From contig NZ_JAZHRX010000001.1 of NCBI RefSeq assembly GCF_036924645.1, forward strand, positions 5,607,501-5,671,500: 64,000 nt of DNA, in the 5' to 3' direction. Both the position numbers and the translations under genes were made by a program. Position 1 is the first letter of the stretch, and every line of letters begins with the position of its first letter. The stretch comes from Bradyrhizobium sp. AZCC 2176 (GTDB lineage Bacteria > Pseudomonadota > Alphaproteobacteria > Rhizobiales > Xanthobacteraceae). The notes below the pieces were generated by a model. It had not been told where the DNA came from. It saw only the letters and a program-made list of their open reading frames with translations, and made no database searches. Below are positions 37,470-45,691 of the stretch, one piece after another.

Positions 37470-38900
37470 CTAGATATCGTAATACAAATGAAACTCGTAT
37501 GGGTGAGGGCGCAGCCGGATAGGATCGATCTCCTTCTTCCGCTTGTAGTCGAGCCAGGTCTCGATCACGTCGCCGGTAAACACATCGCCGCGGAGCAGGA
37601 AAGCGTGATCGCGCTCGAGCGCGTCAAGCGCCTGTTCCAGCGACCCGGGTGTCGACTTCACGTCCTTTGCCTCGGCGGGCGGCAGGTCATAGAGGTTCTT
37701 GTCGATCGGCCGGCCCGGGTCGATCTTGTTGTTGATGCCGTCAAGGCCGGCCATCAGCATCGCGGCGAACGCGAGATAGGGGTTGCAGGAGGGATCCGGC
37801 GAGCGAAACTCGACTCGCTTGGCCCGCGGGTTCGGCGAATACATCGGAATCCGGCAGCAGGCTGAGCGGTTGCGCTGGGAATAGACCAGGTTGATCGGAG
37901 CCTCATAGCCTGGCACCAGGCGCCGATAGGAGTTGGTGGTGGGGGCGCAAAGCCCGCATAACGCCCAGGCGTGGGTAAGGAGCCCGCCGATGTAGTAACG
38001 GCCCATCTCGCTCAGCTCGGCGTAATCAGCCTTGTCGTAGAACAGATTGGTCTCGCCCTTCCACAGGGACTGGTGAACATGCATCCCCGAGGCGTTGTCC
38101 TCGAACAGCGGCTTCGGCATGAACGTTGCGGTCTTGCCGTGCTCGCGGGCGGTGTTCTTCACCACGTATTTGTAGATCATCAGATTGTCCGCCATGCGGG
38201 TGAGCGTGGTGAAGCGCATGTCGATCTCGTTCTGGCCGCCGGTCGCGACTTCATGGTGATGGGCTTCGATCTGGATGCCCAGCTGTCCCATCGTCAGCAC
38301 CATTTCGGTGCGGAGAGCCTGCATGCTGTCGGTCGGGGGAACGGGAAAATATCCTTCCTTCGGGCGCGGCTTGTGGCCCAGATTCGGCGCTTCGTCCTTG
38401 CCAGTATTCCAACTGCCTTCGCTGGAATCGATTTCGTGGAAGGCGTAATTGATGTCCTGTCCATAGCGCACGTCGTCGAACACGAAAAACTCCGCCTCCG
38501 GGCCGAAGTAACTCGTATCGGCGAGGCCAGTGCCCTTCAAGTTGGTTTCGGCCTTCTGGGCTATGTAACGGGCGTCACGGCTATAGGGTTGACCGGTCAC
38601 GGGGTCCCTGATGTTGCAAATCAGGACGAGGGTCGATGCAGGCGAATATGGGTCGAGGAAGGCCGTTGCCGGGTCCGGCACGACCAGCATGTCGCTTTCC
38701 TGAATTTCCTGGAAGCCGCGGATGGATGAGCCGTCGAATCCAATGCCTTCGCTGAGAGCATCGATATCAGCTGCATCCGGCGGGACGGAAAAATGCTGCC
38801 ACACCCCAGGCAAGTCGGTGAAGCGCAGATCGATCATCTGCACTTTCTCTTCCCTGATCGCCTTCACGAGATCTTCGGCTGTCGCACACTTCGGAAACAT
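37470..38900 (-). CDS. glnA: Type I glutamine synthetase
   Basis: 476-residue enzyme making glutamine from glutamate, ammonia and ATP, a dodecamer in known members. [11 protein letters not shown] (substrate Asp), [13 protein letters not shown] (metal Glu), GMHVHQSLW and [14 protein letters not shown] are all present. Tyr404 in [11 protein letters not shown] matches the adenylylation site Tyr397 of E. coli, so GlnE control is possible. No glnB is adjacent, which suggests that this is a paralogue of the main glnB-glnA copy. The N-terminus [15 protein letters not shown] also differs from standard GlnA. Confidence 0.93.
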   Translation of the reverse strand: MFPKCATAEDLVKAIREEKVQMIDLRFTDLPGVWQHFSVPPDAADIDALSEGIGFDGSSIRGFQEIQESDMLVVPDPATAFLDPYSPASTLVLICNIRDPVTGQPYSRDARYIAQKAETNLKGTGLADTSYFGPEAEFFVFDDVRYGQDINYAFHEIDSSEGSWNTGKDEAPNLGHKPRPKEGYFPVPPTDSMQALRTEMVLTMGQLGIQIEAHHHEVATGGQNEIDMRFTTLTRMADNLMIYKYVVKNTAREHGKTATFMPKPLFEDNASGMHVHQSLWKGETNLFYDKADYAELSEMGRYYIGGLLTHAWALCGLCAPTTNSYRRLVPGYEAPINLVYSQRNRSACCRIPMYSPNPRAKRVEFRSPDPSCNPYLAFAAMLMAGLDGINNKIDPGRPIDKNLYDLPPAEAKDVKSTPGSLEQALDALERDHAFLLRGDVFTGDVIETWLDYKRKKEIDPIRLRPHPYEFHLYYDI

Positions 38901-39014
38901 GGCTTCACTCCTGTCATGGAGAGCCGCATCTTGGAGGTCAGGTTGCCCTTCAGCCGCGACCAGGCGGATTGCGACGGAACCTGCTCCAGATCCTACCTGG
39001 CCGCGCCGGCAGCT

Positions 39015-39197
39015 TCAGCTTTGGTGCGGCCCGCGCATGAGCTTCATGGCGTCTTCGATATGCCGCCAGGTTCTGGCCAGCTCGACGTCGCCTTTTGCTT
39101 CGAGCTCGATGGCGTTCTGGGCGGCTTCCGCAATGGCCTTGGCGCCATGTGCTTCCAGCAATTGCCGCGCATAGTCGTGGATTTCGATTTCTCGCAT
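39015..39197 (-). CDS. Small conserved hypothetical protein
   Basis: 60-residue helical, charged cytoplasmic protein (MREIEIHDYARQLLEAHGAK, ending MKLMRGPHQS). The start at 39197 is supported by GGAGGA eight bases upstream on the minus strand; a frame opening at 39227 is less likely. No named domain recognised; I believe near-identical proteins are common in Bradyrhizobium. It lies upstream of glnA on the same strand (114-bp gap), so a joint transcript is possible. Confidence 0.7.
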   Translation of the reverse strand: MREIEIHDYARQLLEAHGAKAIAEAAQNAIELEAKGDVELARTWRHIEDAMKLMRGPHQS

Positions 39198-39261
39198 GGC
39201 GTCATCCTCCGCTCGTTCTGAGCGCAACCGTGAATTCCAGTTGGGCCGATAGCCGTAGACG

Positions 39262-39291
39262 TTGACACCTCGTCAAGCGCACACAGTGTGC
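39262..39291. promoter_or_regulatory. Two dyads in the promoter region of the 60-residue protein gene
   Basis: TTGAC-N5-GTCAA (39262-39276) is immediately followed by GCACAC-A-GTGTGC (39279-39291). On the minus strand the first dyad also offers a TTGACG -35 box with GCTATC 17 bp away. These are candidate operator and promoter elements; the regulator is unknown. Confidence 0.35.
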
Positions 39292-39376
39292 ATCCTGCTG
39301 CGGCGCACTTGCAAGAGCGCTTTCAAGCGCACTTTCCGGGCGGTGGGCTGCCGGGATTGGATGGTGGCGCCGGCGC

Positions 39377-39631
39377 CTAGCAGCCCCGGCAAATGCTGCG
39401 CAGGGATTTGGCGAGCAGGGCATCTTCCTGCGACACGGGCTCGTACGGTTTTTGCTGCGCCTGCTTGGCCTGTTCGTTTTTCTGCCGGGCGGCCCGGTCA
39501 GCATCCTGGCGCTTATAGCATGCCTCGCGCTCGGACTTCGCCTCGATGAAACGGCATTGTTCGGCTGTGGCAGCGGCAGTCGCCGAAGCGGTAATCACGA
39601 GGGCGAATGAAAGGCAGGCGGCAAATTTCAT
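39377..39631 (-). CDS. Small secreted hypothetical protein
   Basis: 84-residue protein with a signal peptide (MKFAACLSFALVITASATAA, cleavage near ATA). The mature part is charged and helical, rich in Lys, Gln and Arg (ADRAARQKNEQAKQAQQKPY), with Cys near both ends (EQC..., SICRGC). The start is placed at 39631 so that the signal peptide is N-terminal; the frame opens at 39661. No family recognised. Confidence 0.65.
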   Translation of the reverse strand: MKFAACLSFALVITASATAAATAEQCRFIEAKSEREACYKRQDADRAARQKNEQAKQAQQKPYEPVSQEDALLAKSLRSICRGC

Positions 39632-39702
39632 GCAGCGACTATAGCGCGAGCCGCAGCGCATTTCTTCAGATTTCTGCCTGAATACGCAAAGCGCAGGGAT
39701 CT

Positions 39703-39843
39703 TTAACGCAGGTCAATCAACGGCGGCGGAATGCTTCCGGTGACTTCCGATGTGTCACCGGAGATGCGCCAAGCGGCTACTCCGAAGCATGCCGTAAGCA
39801 TCAGAGCCGTCACAAGTAGAAGCGTGCAAGAAAACTGGCTCAC
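39703..39843 (-). CDS. 46-residue putative membrane or lipoprotein-like small protein
   Basis: A short minus-strand frame starts at GTG (39841-39843) and ends at TAA (39703-39705). The translation has a polar start (MSQFS), a hydrophobic stretch CTLLLVTALMLTACFGVAAW, and a tail RISGDTSEVTGSIPPPLIDLR read in parts. GGAG lies about six bases before the GTG. LTAC resembles a lipobox, although the spacing from the N-terminus is also compatible with a single membrane helix. Small proteins ending in TGSI-type tails are frequent in Bradyrhizobium (recollection). Evidence is composition and ribosome binding site only. Confidence 0.45.
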   Translation of the reverse strand: MSQFSCTLLLVTALMLTACFGVAAWRISGDTSEVTGSIPPPLIDLR

Positions 39844-40087
39844 GTCGTGCTCCGCAACCAGCCTGAATTTCAGTGAACGAGCACGCTCTGCCGAGTCGGA
39901 AAATGCAGTTGGGCTGACCTAACGATAGTTTTCCACGCTCAAGTGACGTCTTTGGCGCAAATCGGTCGGAGAGGTCGCGCGGGCGTCGCGGCCCGTTTCC
40001 CGAGGTTTCTGCATCCGTTCCGCTAGCGGCCGCAATACACCGTCCGGTAGTCTTGTGCTCTCCACGGGATTGCAAGGTGTAACCAGC

Positions 40088-42382
40088 GTGGCGGAGCAGG
40101 GCGACATTTCGGGCCGGAAGCGGGGCTATGCCGGGACCTGGCCGCCGCGCGCGGCGGCGCCTATCGGCGGCCTTGCGCCATCGCGTCCGGCCTTCTGGCC
40201 GCCGCTGATCGAAACACTGCGCACATGGGTGCGCGCGGAAGCCGGGGCCGGCCGCTTGCTGCCCTGGATACCGGTCGCCTTCGGCACCGGCATCGCCTTT
40301 TACTTTGCCGCCGATCATGAGCCGGTTTTGTCGGCGGCGGCCATCGTGGCCATCGCGCTATGCGCGGTCGCGGTGCTGCTGCGGCGGCAGAAATTCTTTC
40401 CTGTCGCCGTCATGGTCGCGGCGGTCGCGGCGGGCTTTGCGGTCGCGACGTGGAAGACCGCGCGGATTGCGCATGGCGTGCTGGCGCGGCCGATGTTTTC
40501 GGTATCGCTGACGGGCTTTGTCGAAACCCGCGACATTCGCGAGCGCACCGACCGTTTTGTGCTGCGCGTCGTCACCATGGAAAGCGCGCGTGGAACGACA
40601 AAGCTGGAACGCGTGCGGCTGTCAGTGAAGAAGGGCACGGCGCCCGCGGTCGGCAGCTTCGTCGAGCTGAAGGCGCGGCTGTTGCCGCCGCTTTCGCCGG
40701 TGCGGCCAGGCAGCTACGATTTCAGCCGCGACATGTTTTTTGCCGGCATCGGCGCTTCCGGATTCGTGATGGGTGCGATCAAGGCTGCGGAGCCGCCCGC
40801 CACCGGCGGCGGGCTGCGCCTGCGTTACTCGGCGTTCATGCAGGGCCTGCGCGACACCATCGACGGGCGGATCAGCACCGCGCTGGAGGGCGACAAGCGT
40901 GCCATCGCCACCGCGCTGTTGACCGGGCGGCGCGACGCGATCTCTCAGCCGGTGAACGACGCGATGTTCATCTCGGGCCTCGGCCATGTGCTGTCGATCT
41001 CCGGCTATCACATGGCCGTCGTCGCCGGCGTGGTGTTCTTCGCGGTGCGGGCGCTGCTTGCGCTGTTTCCCGCGCTCACGGCAGGCTACGCCATCAAGAA
41101 ATGGTCGGCGGCGGCAGCGTTTGCAGCCGCCGCGTTCTATCTGTTGCTGTCGGGCGCAGAAGTGGCGACGCAGCGCTCGTTCTTCATGACGGCCGTGGTG
41201 CTGATCGCGGTCATGGTCGACCGTCGGGCCATCACGTTTCGCACGCTCGCGGTCGCGGCCTTGATCGTGCTGGCGGTCGCGCCGGAAGCGCTGGTGCATC
41301 CGAGTTTCCAGATGTCGTTTGCGGCCACGCTGGGCCTGGTCGCGCTGGTGCAGATCGGCATGCCCGGCCTGTTCGCAACGCCCGATCACACCGCAACCGC
41401 CCGTGCGGCGCTGTGGGGCGGGCGCGAGCTTACGATGCTGCTGCTGGCCTCGCTTGTGGCGGGGCTCGCGACCATGCCTTACGCGGCCTTTCACTTCCAC
41501 CGGGTCACGCCCTATGGTGTGCTGGCCAATCTGGCGGCGATGCCGGTGGTCTCCGCGCTGGTGATGCCGGCGGGCCTGCTCGGCCTCGTCGCGATGCCGT
41601 TCGGTTTCGATCGCCCGTTCTGGATGATCATGGGTACAGGCATCGACTGGATGATTTCAGTCACGCAATGGGTCGCAGCCTTGCCGGGCGCGGTCGGCCG
41701 CGTGCCCGCCTTCGGCATCGGCCCGCTGATTGCGGCGAGCCTCGGCATCATCCTGCTCGGCCTATTGCGCACGCCGCTGCGCTGGTCGGGCGCGGTGCTG
41801 GTGCTGTCAGCGGCGCTCTGGGCGGCGAGGGTGCCGCAGCCGGATATTTTGATCTCCGCCGACGGCCGCCATGTCGGCGTCCGCGGCCAGGACGGCCGGC
41901 TGCATCTGATGCATGCGTCGAAGGGCTCCCGGGACGCCTTCCTGCTGAAGGAGTGGCTGGCGGCGGATGCCGACGCCCGTACGGCGGCGGACGCCTCGCT
42001 CACATCAGGTGTATCATGCGACGACCTTGGCTGCGTAATGCAATCCGCCGGTGGCGGCCTGGTCGCGCAGGCGCTCAGGCCCGAGGCGCTGGCGGACGAT
42101 TGCGAGCGCACGGCGCTGATCGTGACCCAGCGGCAGGCGCCTGCGGCCTGCGCGGCTTTGGTGATCGATGCCGACCGCCTGCGGCGGCAGGGTGCTATGG
42201 CGTTGCAGCGAAGCCGCGAGGGATTTGTCGTCGAAGCGGCCAAGCCGCGGGGCATCGACCGCCCGTGGTCGCCTGCCGCAGCCGAGAGCGAGGCCGACGC
42301 CACCGTTCTTATGCCGCGTATCGTGCTGCCTCGCGCAGTCGATGCGACGCCGGCCGAGGCCGACCTTCAGGCGGAGGAATAG
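40088..42382 (+). CDS. comEC: ComEC/Rec2 family competence channel protein
   Basis: About 764-residue polytopic inner-membrane protein of the DNA-uptake channel family. An N-terminal DUF4131 region (SLTGFVETRDIRERTDRFVL) precedes the competence domain (LTGRRDAISQPVNDAMFISG, HVLSISGYHMAVVAG, SFQMSFAATLGLVALVQIGM). The C-terminal metallo-beta-lactamase domain found in Bacillus ComEC is absent; only a short beta-rich tail (ISADGRHVGVRGQDGRLHLM) remains. The GTG at 40088 is preferred to one at 40055; both are uncertain. The stop codon TAG lies inside the edge of a palindromic repeat. lexA lies 1.1 kb downstream on the opposite strand. Confidence 0.9.
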   Translation: MAEQGDISGRKRGYAGTWPPRAAAPIGGLAPSRPAFWPPLIETLRTWVRAEAGAGRLLPWIPVAFGTGIAFYFAADHEPVLSAAAIVAIALCAVAVLLRRQKFFPVAVMVAAVAAGFAVATWKTARIAHGVLARPMFSVSLTGFVETRDIRERTDRFVLRVVTMESARGTTKLERVRLSVKKGTAPAVGSFVELKARLLPPLSPVRPGSYDFSRDMFFAGIGASGFVMGAIKAAEPPATGGGLRLRYSAFMQGLRDTIDGRISTALEGDKRAIATALLTGRRDAISQPVNDAMFISGLGHVLSISGYHMAVVAGVVFFAVRALLALFPALTAGYAIKKWSAAAAFAAAAFYLLLSGAEVATQRSFFMTAVVLIAVMVDRRAITFRTLAVAALIVLAVAPEALVHPSFQMSFAATLGLVALVQIGMPGLFATPDHTATARAALWGGRELTMLLLASLVAGLATMPYAAFHFHRVTPYGVLANLAAMPVVSALVMPAGLLGLVAMPFGFDRPFWMIMGTGIDWMISVTQWVAALPGAVGRVPAFGIGPLIAASLGIILLGLLRTPLRWSGAVLVLSAALWAARVPQPDILISADGRHVGVRGQDGRLHLMHASKGSRDAFLLKEWLAADADARTAADASLTSGVSCDDLGCVMQSAGGGLVAQALRPEALADDCERTALIVTQRQAPAACAALVIDADRLRRQGAMALQRSREGFVVEAAKPRGIDRPWSPAAAESEADATVLMPRIVLPRAVDATPAEADLQAEE

Positions 42383-42457
42383 AGCGTTTTCCAGCGAAGG
42401 AGGCCGGTTCGCGTCAAGAAAACGCGTCAAACCAAAAATCTAGAGCCCCAGGGCTCC
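42379..42457. repeat. Rhizobial palindromic intergenic repeat, copy B (supplies comEC stop codon)
   Basis: Arms GCGTTTTC (42384-42391) and GAAAACGC (42418-42425) enclose GGCCGGTTCGCGT. A short 3' hairpin follows, GAGCCC-CA-GGGCTC (42443-42456). It lacks the nested CCGGACTTGATCCGG palindrome of copies A and D. The comEC TAG at 42380-42382 is part of its ATAGAGCG border. Confidence 0.75.
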
Positions 42458-42466
42458 AGACTGATA

Positions 42467-42709
42467 TCAGTGCTCGTCGACCGAAGGAGTTGAGGGACTG
42501 GGACCGGCCGGTATTTCGAACGCGCCGAGGTGGAATTCCTCCGGCGCATCGGGGTCCGATGGCAGGTTGACCAGCGTGAACGACGCTTCGGGGAATTGCC
42601 GCCAGATCGCGAGATCTTCGGCCGTGATGGTGAGCCAGCCGTACCGAAACATGTACCGTCCGGGCTCAGTGACGCGTCCGGCTCTTTGCCATGTGACTTT
42701 ATTGACCAC
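42467..42709 (-). CDS. Conserved hypothetical protein
   Basis: 80-residue cytoplasmic protein (MVNKVTWQRAGRVTEPGRYM, then TITAEDLAIWRQFPEASFTL) with an acidic, proline-rich tail. No domain recognised. The tail reaches to within 10 bp of repeat copy B. It may share a transcript with the 138-residue gene 84 bp upstream. Confidence 0.65.
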   Translation of the reverse strand: MVNKVTWQRAGRVTEPGRYMFRYGWLTITAEDLAIWRQFPEASFTLVNLPSDPDAPEEFHLGAFEIPAGPSPSTPSVDEH

Positions 42710-42793
42710 CGACTGCCCCTCGGTGCCGAATTCTCAAAAACTATATCACGACGATCCGCCGGCCTGAACCGGCGGATCGCATCTGCGTGGTGT

Positions 42794-43210
42794 TTATCCG
42801 GTCACGATGGATTCGGCCGGAAGCGATTCCGCAGCCTTCGGCACACGTTCGCCCTCGGTCACCGGCAATTGCAGCACGGTCGCGCGCTGGCCTTCGCAAA
42901 GCTGGGTCACCAGCACATGGCTCCCGTCGGGAAATTCGATCGCGTCATGGTGACGGTCGGATACTTCAGGTTCGATCTGGTTGAATTTGCCGACCCGCCA
43001 GTCGGTGGTTCGCGTCCAGATCCAGCGGTTGTCGTATCTGACGTCCTCGGCGAACGCCAGTTCGGTGCCGGGAAGCATGCAGACCGCTACTGCAGGCTCG
43101 CGTTCGGACGCAAAACCGCGGGTTGATGTACCGCGGAATGTCGTGGTGATCAGCGTCTCGCCGACTTTGGCAGGCCGCGTCGCCACAGCGTGCAGGCTAT
43201 AGTCACACAT
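42794..43210 (-). CDS. Conserved hypothetical protein (138 residues)
   Basis: Cytoplasmic protein starting MCDYSLHAVATRPAKVGETL, with the start supported by GAGGGA upstream. The sequence alternates short strands and loops (TSTRGFASEREPAVAVCMLP, WTRTTDWRVGKFNQIEPEVS) without a signal peptide. I recognise no family; the regular strand pattern would fit a small beta-sandwich or barrel. It lies between the 80-residue gene and lexA on the same strand, so a lexA read-through transcript could include it. Confidence 0.65.
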   Translation of the reverse strand: MCDYSLHAVATRPAKVGETLITTTFRGTSTRGFASEREPAVAVCMLPGTELAFAEDVRYDNRWIWTRTTDWRVGKFNQIEPEVSDRHHDAIEFPDGSHVLVTQLCEGQRATVLQLPVTEGERVPKAAESLPAESIVTG

Positions 43211-43458
43211 CGGATGGCTCCCTCGTTTGAGATAGCGGACCCGTGTCTGGAAGGAGGCACAGGCCTCTATCAGAGTGGACTTGTTCAGAGCGGACTCTGG
43301 CGCAGAGCGTTCTCTTGTTTCTGGGCAATTCTGCGACTGGCGCACTGCGTATAAATCACAAACGCGCTAGCGCAGGTTGGTTCCAGGTACGGCACAAAAA
43401 ACCCCGGCCGTAGGCCGGGGCGGGTTGCCGTCGCAGTCGTATCCCACACAGCAAACCG

Positions 43459-44161
43459 TCAATACTTCCGGTACAGCCCGATCAGCTTGCCCTGAATCCG
43501 GACCCGGGTTCGGCGGCAGGATGCGCACTTCATAGGCGGCATTGGCGGGCTCGAGCGCAATCGAGGCGCCGCGGCGGCGGAAGCGTTTTAGCGTGGCTTC
43601 CTCCTCGTCGATCAGCGCCACCACGATGTCGCCGGTGTCGGCGGTCTCGTTGCGCTGGATCAGCGCCATGTCGCCATCGAGAATGCCGGCGTCGACCATG
43701 GAATCGCCGCGCACTTCGAGCGCGTAGTGCTCGCCGGAGCCAAGCATGTCGGGCGGCACGCTGATGGTGTGGCTGCGGGTCTGCAGCGCCTCGATCGGGG
43801 TGCCGGCGGCGATCCGGCCCATCACGGGGACGGCGACCGGGCGGTTGCCGTCGTCCTCGGCGGCCGGCGCGCTCACGGAGCGTTTGCCGAGCGTGCCTTC
43901 GATAACGCTCGGCGTGAAGCCGCGGCGGCCGTTGCCGGCGGCAGCCAGCTCCGGCAGCTTGATGACTTCGATGGCGCGGGCGCGGTTGGGCAGGCGGCGG
44001 ATGAAGCCGCGCTCCTCCAGCGCCGTAATGAGGCGGTGGATTCCGGACTTCGAACGCAGGTCGAGCGCGTCCTTCATCTCGTCGAAGGAGGGCGGTACGC
44101 CGGCCTCTTTCAGCCGTTCATTGATGAAACGCAGAAGTTCATACTGTTTGCGCGTAAGCAT
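43459..44161 (-). CDS. lexA: SOS repressor LexA, frameshifted near C-terminus
   Basis: Master repressor of the DNA-damage response; RecA-stimulated self-cleavage switches the regulon on. A winged helix-turn-helix ([38 protein letters not shown]) precedes a peptidase S24 domain with catalytic Ser ([14 protein letters not shown]) and Lys ([13 protein letters not shown]). As given, the frame runs on to 43367 with an unrelated tail after YEVRILPPN. Dropping one G from the plus-strand run 43506-43508 restores the family ending [15 protein letters not shown] and a stop at 43459-43461. Catalytic residues precede the shift. A LexA box at 44286-44300 indicates autoregulation. Confidence 0.92.
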
Positions 44162-44285
44162 CGCGAGCAATCCCCCGGTTGGCGTCGTCCTTGGTTCCGA
44201 ATCCTCAGGGCCCAGATCGCGGGAGTCCCCAAACTCCGGACCACAGACACTAGCAGTCGAAACAAATCATGAACGGACACTATAT

Positions 44286-44300
44286 GTTCGATATGTGTTC
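44286..44300. promoter_or_regulatory. LexA box upstream of lexA
   Basis: GTTC-GATATGT-GTTC, a perfect GTTC-N7-GTTC alphaproteobacterial SOS box about 125 bp before the lexA start codon. It implies autorepression and gives an internal standard for the double operator at 5330-5362. Confidence 0.8.
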
Positions 44301-44362
44301 CGCAACCACTTAATTTCAGGTGAACGCGTCGCGGCCTACCCTTAAAGGCACCGTTCGGGGCG

Positions 44363-45574
44363 TTATTCCGGCAGCCGGAGCAGTTCGCACCGCGACCCCT
44401 TTGCGGCAGCCGCCGCGAACGGCGGACGTATCACAAGTGCCCGTGCCGCAGCGAGATTTCCTAATAGCGATGAGTCCTGGTGGTTGACCGGCACCGCGAT
44501 CAGCGTGCCGTCTTCGCGCGCTTCGAGGCGGGCGCGAAGATAGTCTTCGCGCTGGTCGTTGGCAGCGAGATCGCGCCCGAGGAGAGCGCTTTCGCGCCGA
44601 TGATGGACGGTGTCGCGGCCCGATAGCGCCCGAATCAACGGCACCAGAAACAGGAAGCCGCAGACATAGGAGGAGACGGGATTGCCGGGCAGGCCGATCA
44701 CCCGCATCGCGCCCAGCCTTCCATGCATCATCGGCTTGCCCGGCCGCATCGCGATACGCCAGAACGTGATGGCCGTCCCCTCGGCCTCCAGCGACCGCTT
44801 GACGAGGTCGTGGTCGCCGACCGAGGCGCCGCCCATCGTGATCAGGATATCTGCTTCAAGCTCGCGGGCGCGGCGGATGCCCTGCGCGGTGGCGGCGACC
44901 GTGTCGGCAGCGATCCCGAGATCGACGACCTCGGCGCCCTCGGCGCGCGCCAGCGCACGGATCCCGTAGCCGTTGGAATAGACGATCTGGCCCGGCCCCG
45001 GGGTCGATCCCGGCATCACGAGCTCGTCGCCGGTGGCGAGCACCGCGACCTTCGGGCGGCGGCGAACGGAAAGCTCCGGATAGTTCATGCCGGCGGCGAG
45101 CGACAGGTCGCGGTCGGAGAGGCGCCGTCCGCCGGTCAACAACACGTCGCCCTCGCGGAAATCGACACCGGCGGCGCGAATATGCCGCCCCTTCACGGCG
45201 GCTTCGGTGACGGCGATGCAATCGCCGTCGATGGCGGTGTCTTCCTGGATGATGACGGCGTCGGCGCCGTCAGGGATCACGCCGCCGGTAAAGATCCGCA
45301 CCGCTTCGCCTCTGCCTACTTTCCGCTCGAACGGGCGGCCGGCCGCGACCTCGCCGATCACCTTCAGCCGCGCCGAGAGATCGGCGGCATCCGCCGCGCG
45401 CACCGCATAGCCGTCCATCGCCGACATCGCCTGCGGCGGTTGCGTCCGCCGCGCGGCGACGTCGCGCGCCAGCACGCGATGCCAGGCATCGTCGAGCGCG
45501 ATCAATTCCTCGGGCAGCGGTTCGGCGCCGGCAAGGATCGCAGCAAGCGCATCGGCGACGGGCATCAAGGCCAC
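44363..45574 (-). CDS. moeA: Molybdopterin molybdenumtransferase MoeA
   Basis: 403-residue enzyme inserting molybdate into adenylylated molybdopterin. Conserved blocks are SAMDGYAVRAADA, FTGGVIPDGADAVIIQEDT, LATGDELVMPG, YSNGYGIRAL and TMGGASVGDHDLVKR. The GTG at 45574 is chosen because AGGAGG lies seven bases before it. The longer frame to 45613 would translate a palindromic repeat. moaC for the earlier cofactor step lies at 55061, separated by unrelated genes. Confidence 0.94.
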   Translation of the reverse strand: MALMPVADALAAILAGAEPLPEELIALDDAWHRVLARDVAARRTQPPQAMSAMDGYAVRAADAADLSARLKVIGEVAAGRPFERKVGRGEAVRIFTGGVIPDGADAVIIQEDTAIDGDCIAVTEAAVKGRHIRAAGVDFREGDVLLTGGRRLSDRDLSLAAGMNYPELSVRRRPKVAVLATGDELVMPGSTPGPGQIVYSNGYGIRALARAEGAEVVDLGIAADTVAATAQGIRRARELEADILITMGGASVGDHDLVKRSLEAEGTAITFWRIAMRPGKPMMHGRLGAMRVIGLPGNPVSSYVCGFLFLVPLIRALSGRDTVHHRRESALLGRDLAANDQREDYLRARLEAREDGTLIAVPVNHQDSSLLGNLAAARALVIRPPFAAAAAKGSRCELLRLPE

Positions 45575-45588
45575 GGGCAGACCTCCTG

Positions 45589-45637
45589 GAGCATGATCCG
45601 GAAAAGTGGACACCGGCTTTCCGAAAAGATCATGCTC
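45589..45637. repeat. Palindromic intergenic repeat, GCATGATC family
   Basis: Perfect 10-bp arms GAGCATGATC (45589-45598) and GATCATGCTC (45628-45637) enclose CGGAAAAGTGGACACCGGCT and TTCCGAAAA. This is a familiar Rhizobiales intergenic element. It sits directly upstream of the moeA ribosome binding site. Confidence 0.75.
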
Positions 45638-45648
45638 AAATTAAAGAG

Positions 45649-45691
45649 ATAGAGCGGGATGTCGATTCGAAGAAAAGTCATCCTGCTCTAT
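45649..45691. repeat. Second palindromic element overlapping the HAD gene stop codon
   Basis: Arms ATAGAGCGGGATG (45649-45661) and CATCCTGCTCTAT (45679-45691) pair over 13 bp with one mismatch. The right arm contains the TAG stop (45688-45690) of the HAD gene. It is a different family from the repeat 11 bp away. Confidence 0.65.

Noticed and set aside
39731..39922. 63-residue plus-strand frame
   Set aside because: No ribosome binding site or domain; the minus-strand 46-residue frame in the same place is more protein-like.
45575..45613. Upstream extension of moeA to an ATG at 45613
   Set aside because: The extra codons would translate the arm of a palindromic repeat, and AGGAGG points to the GTG at 45574.
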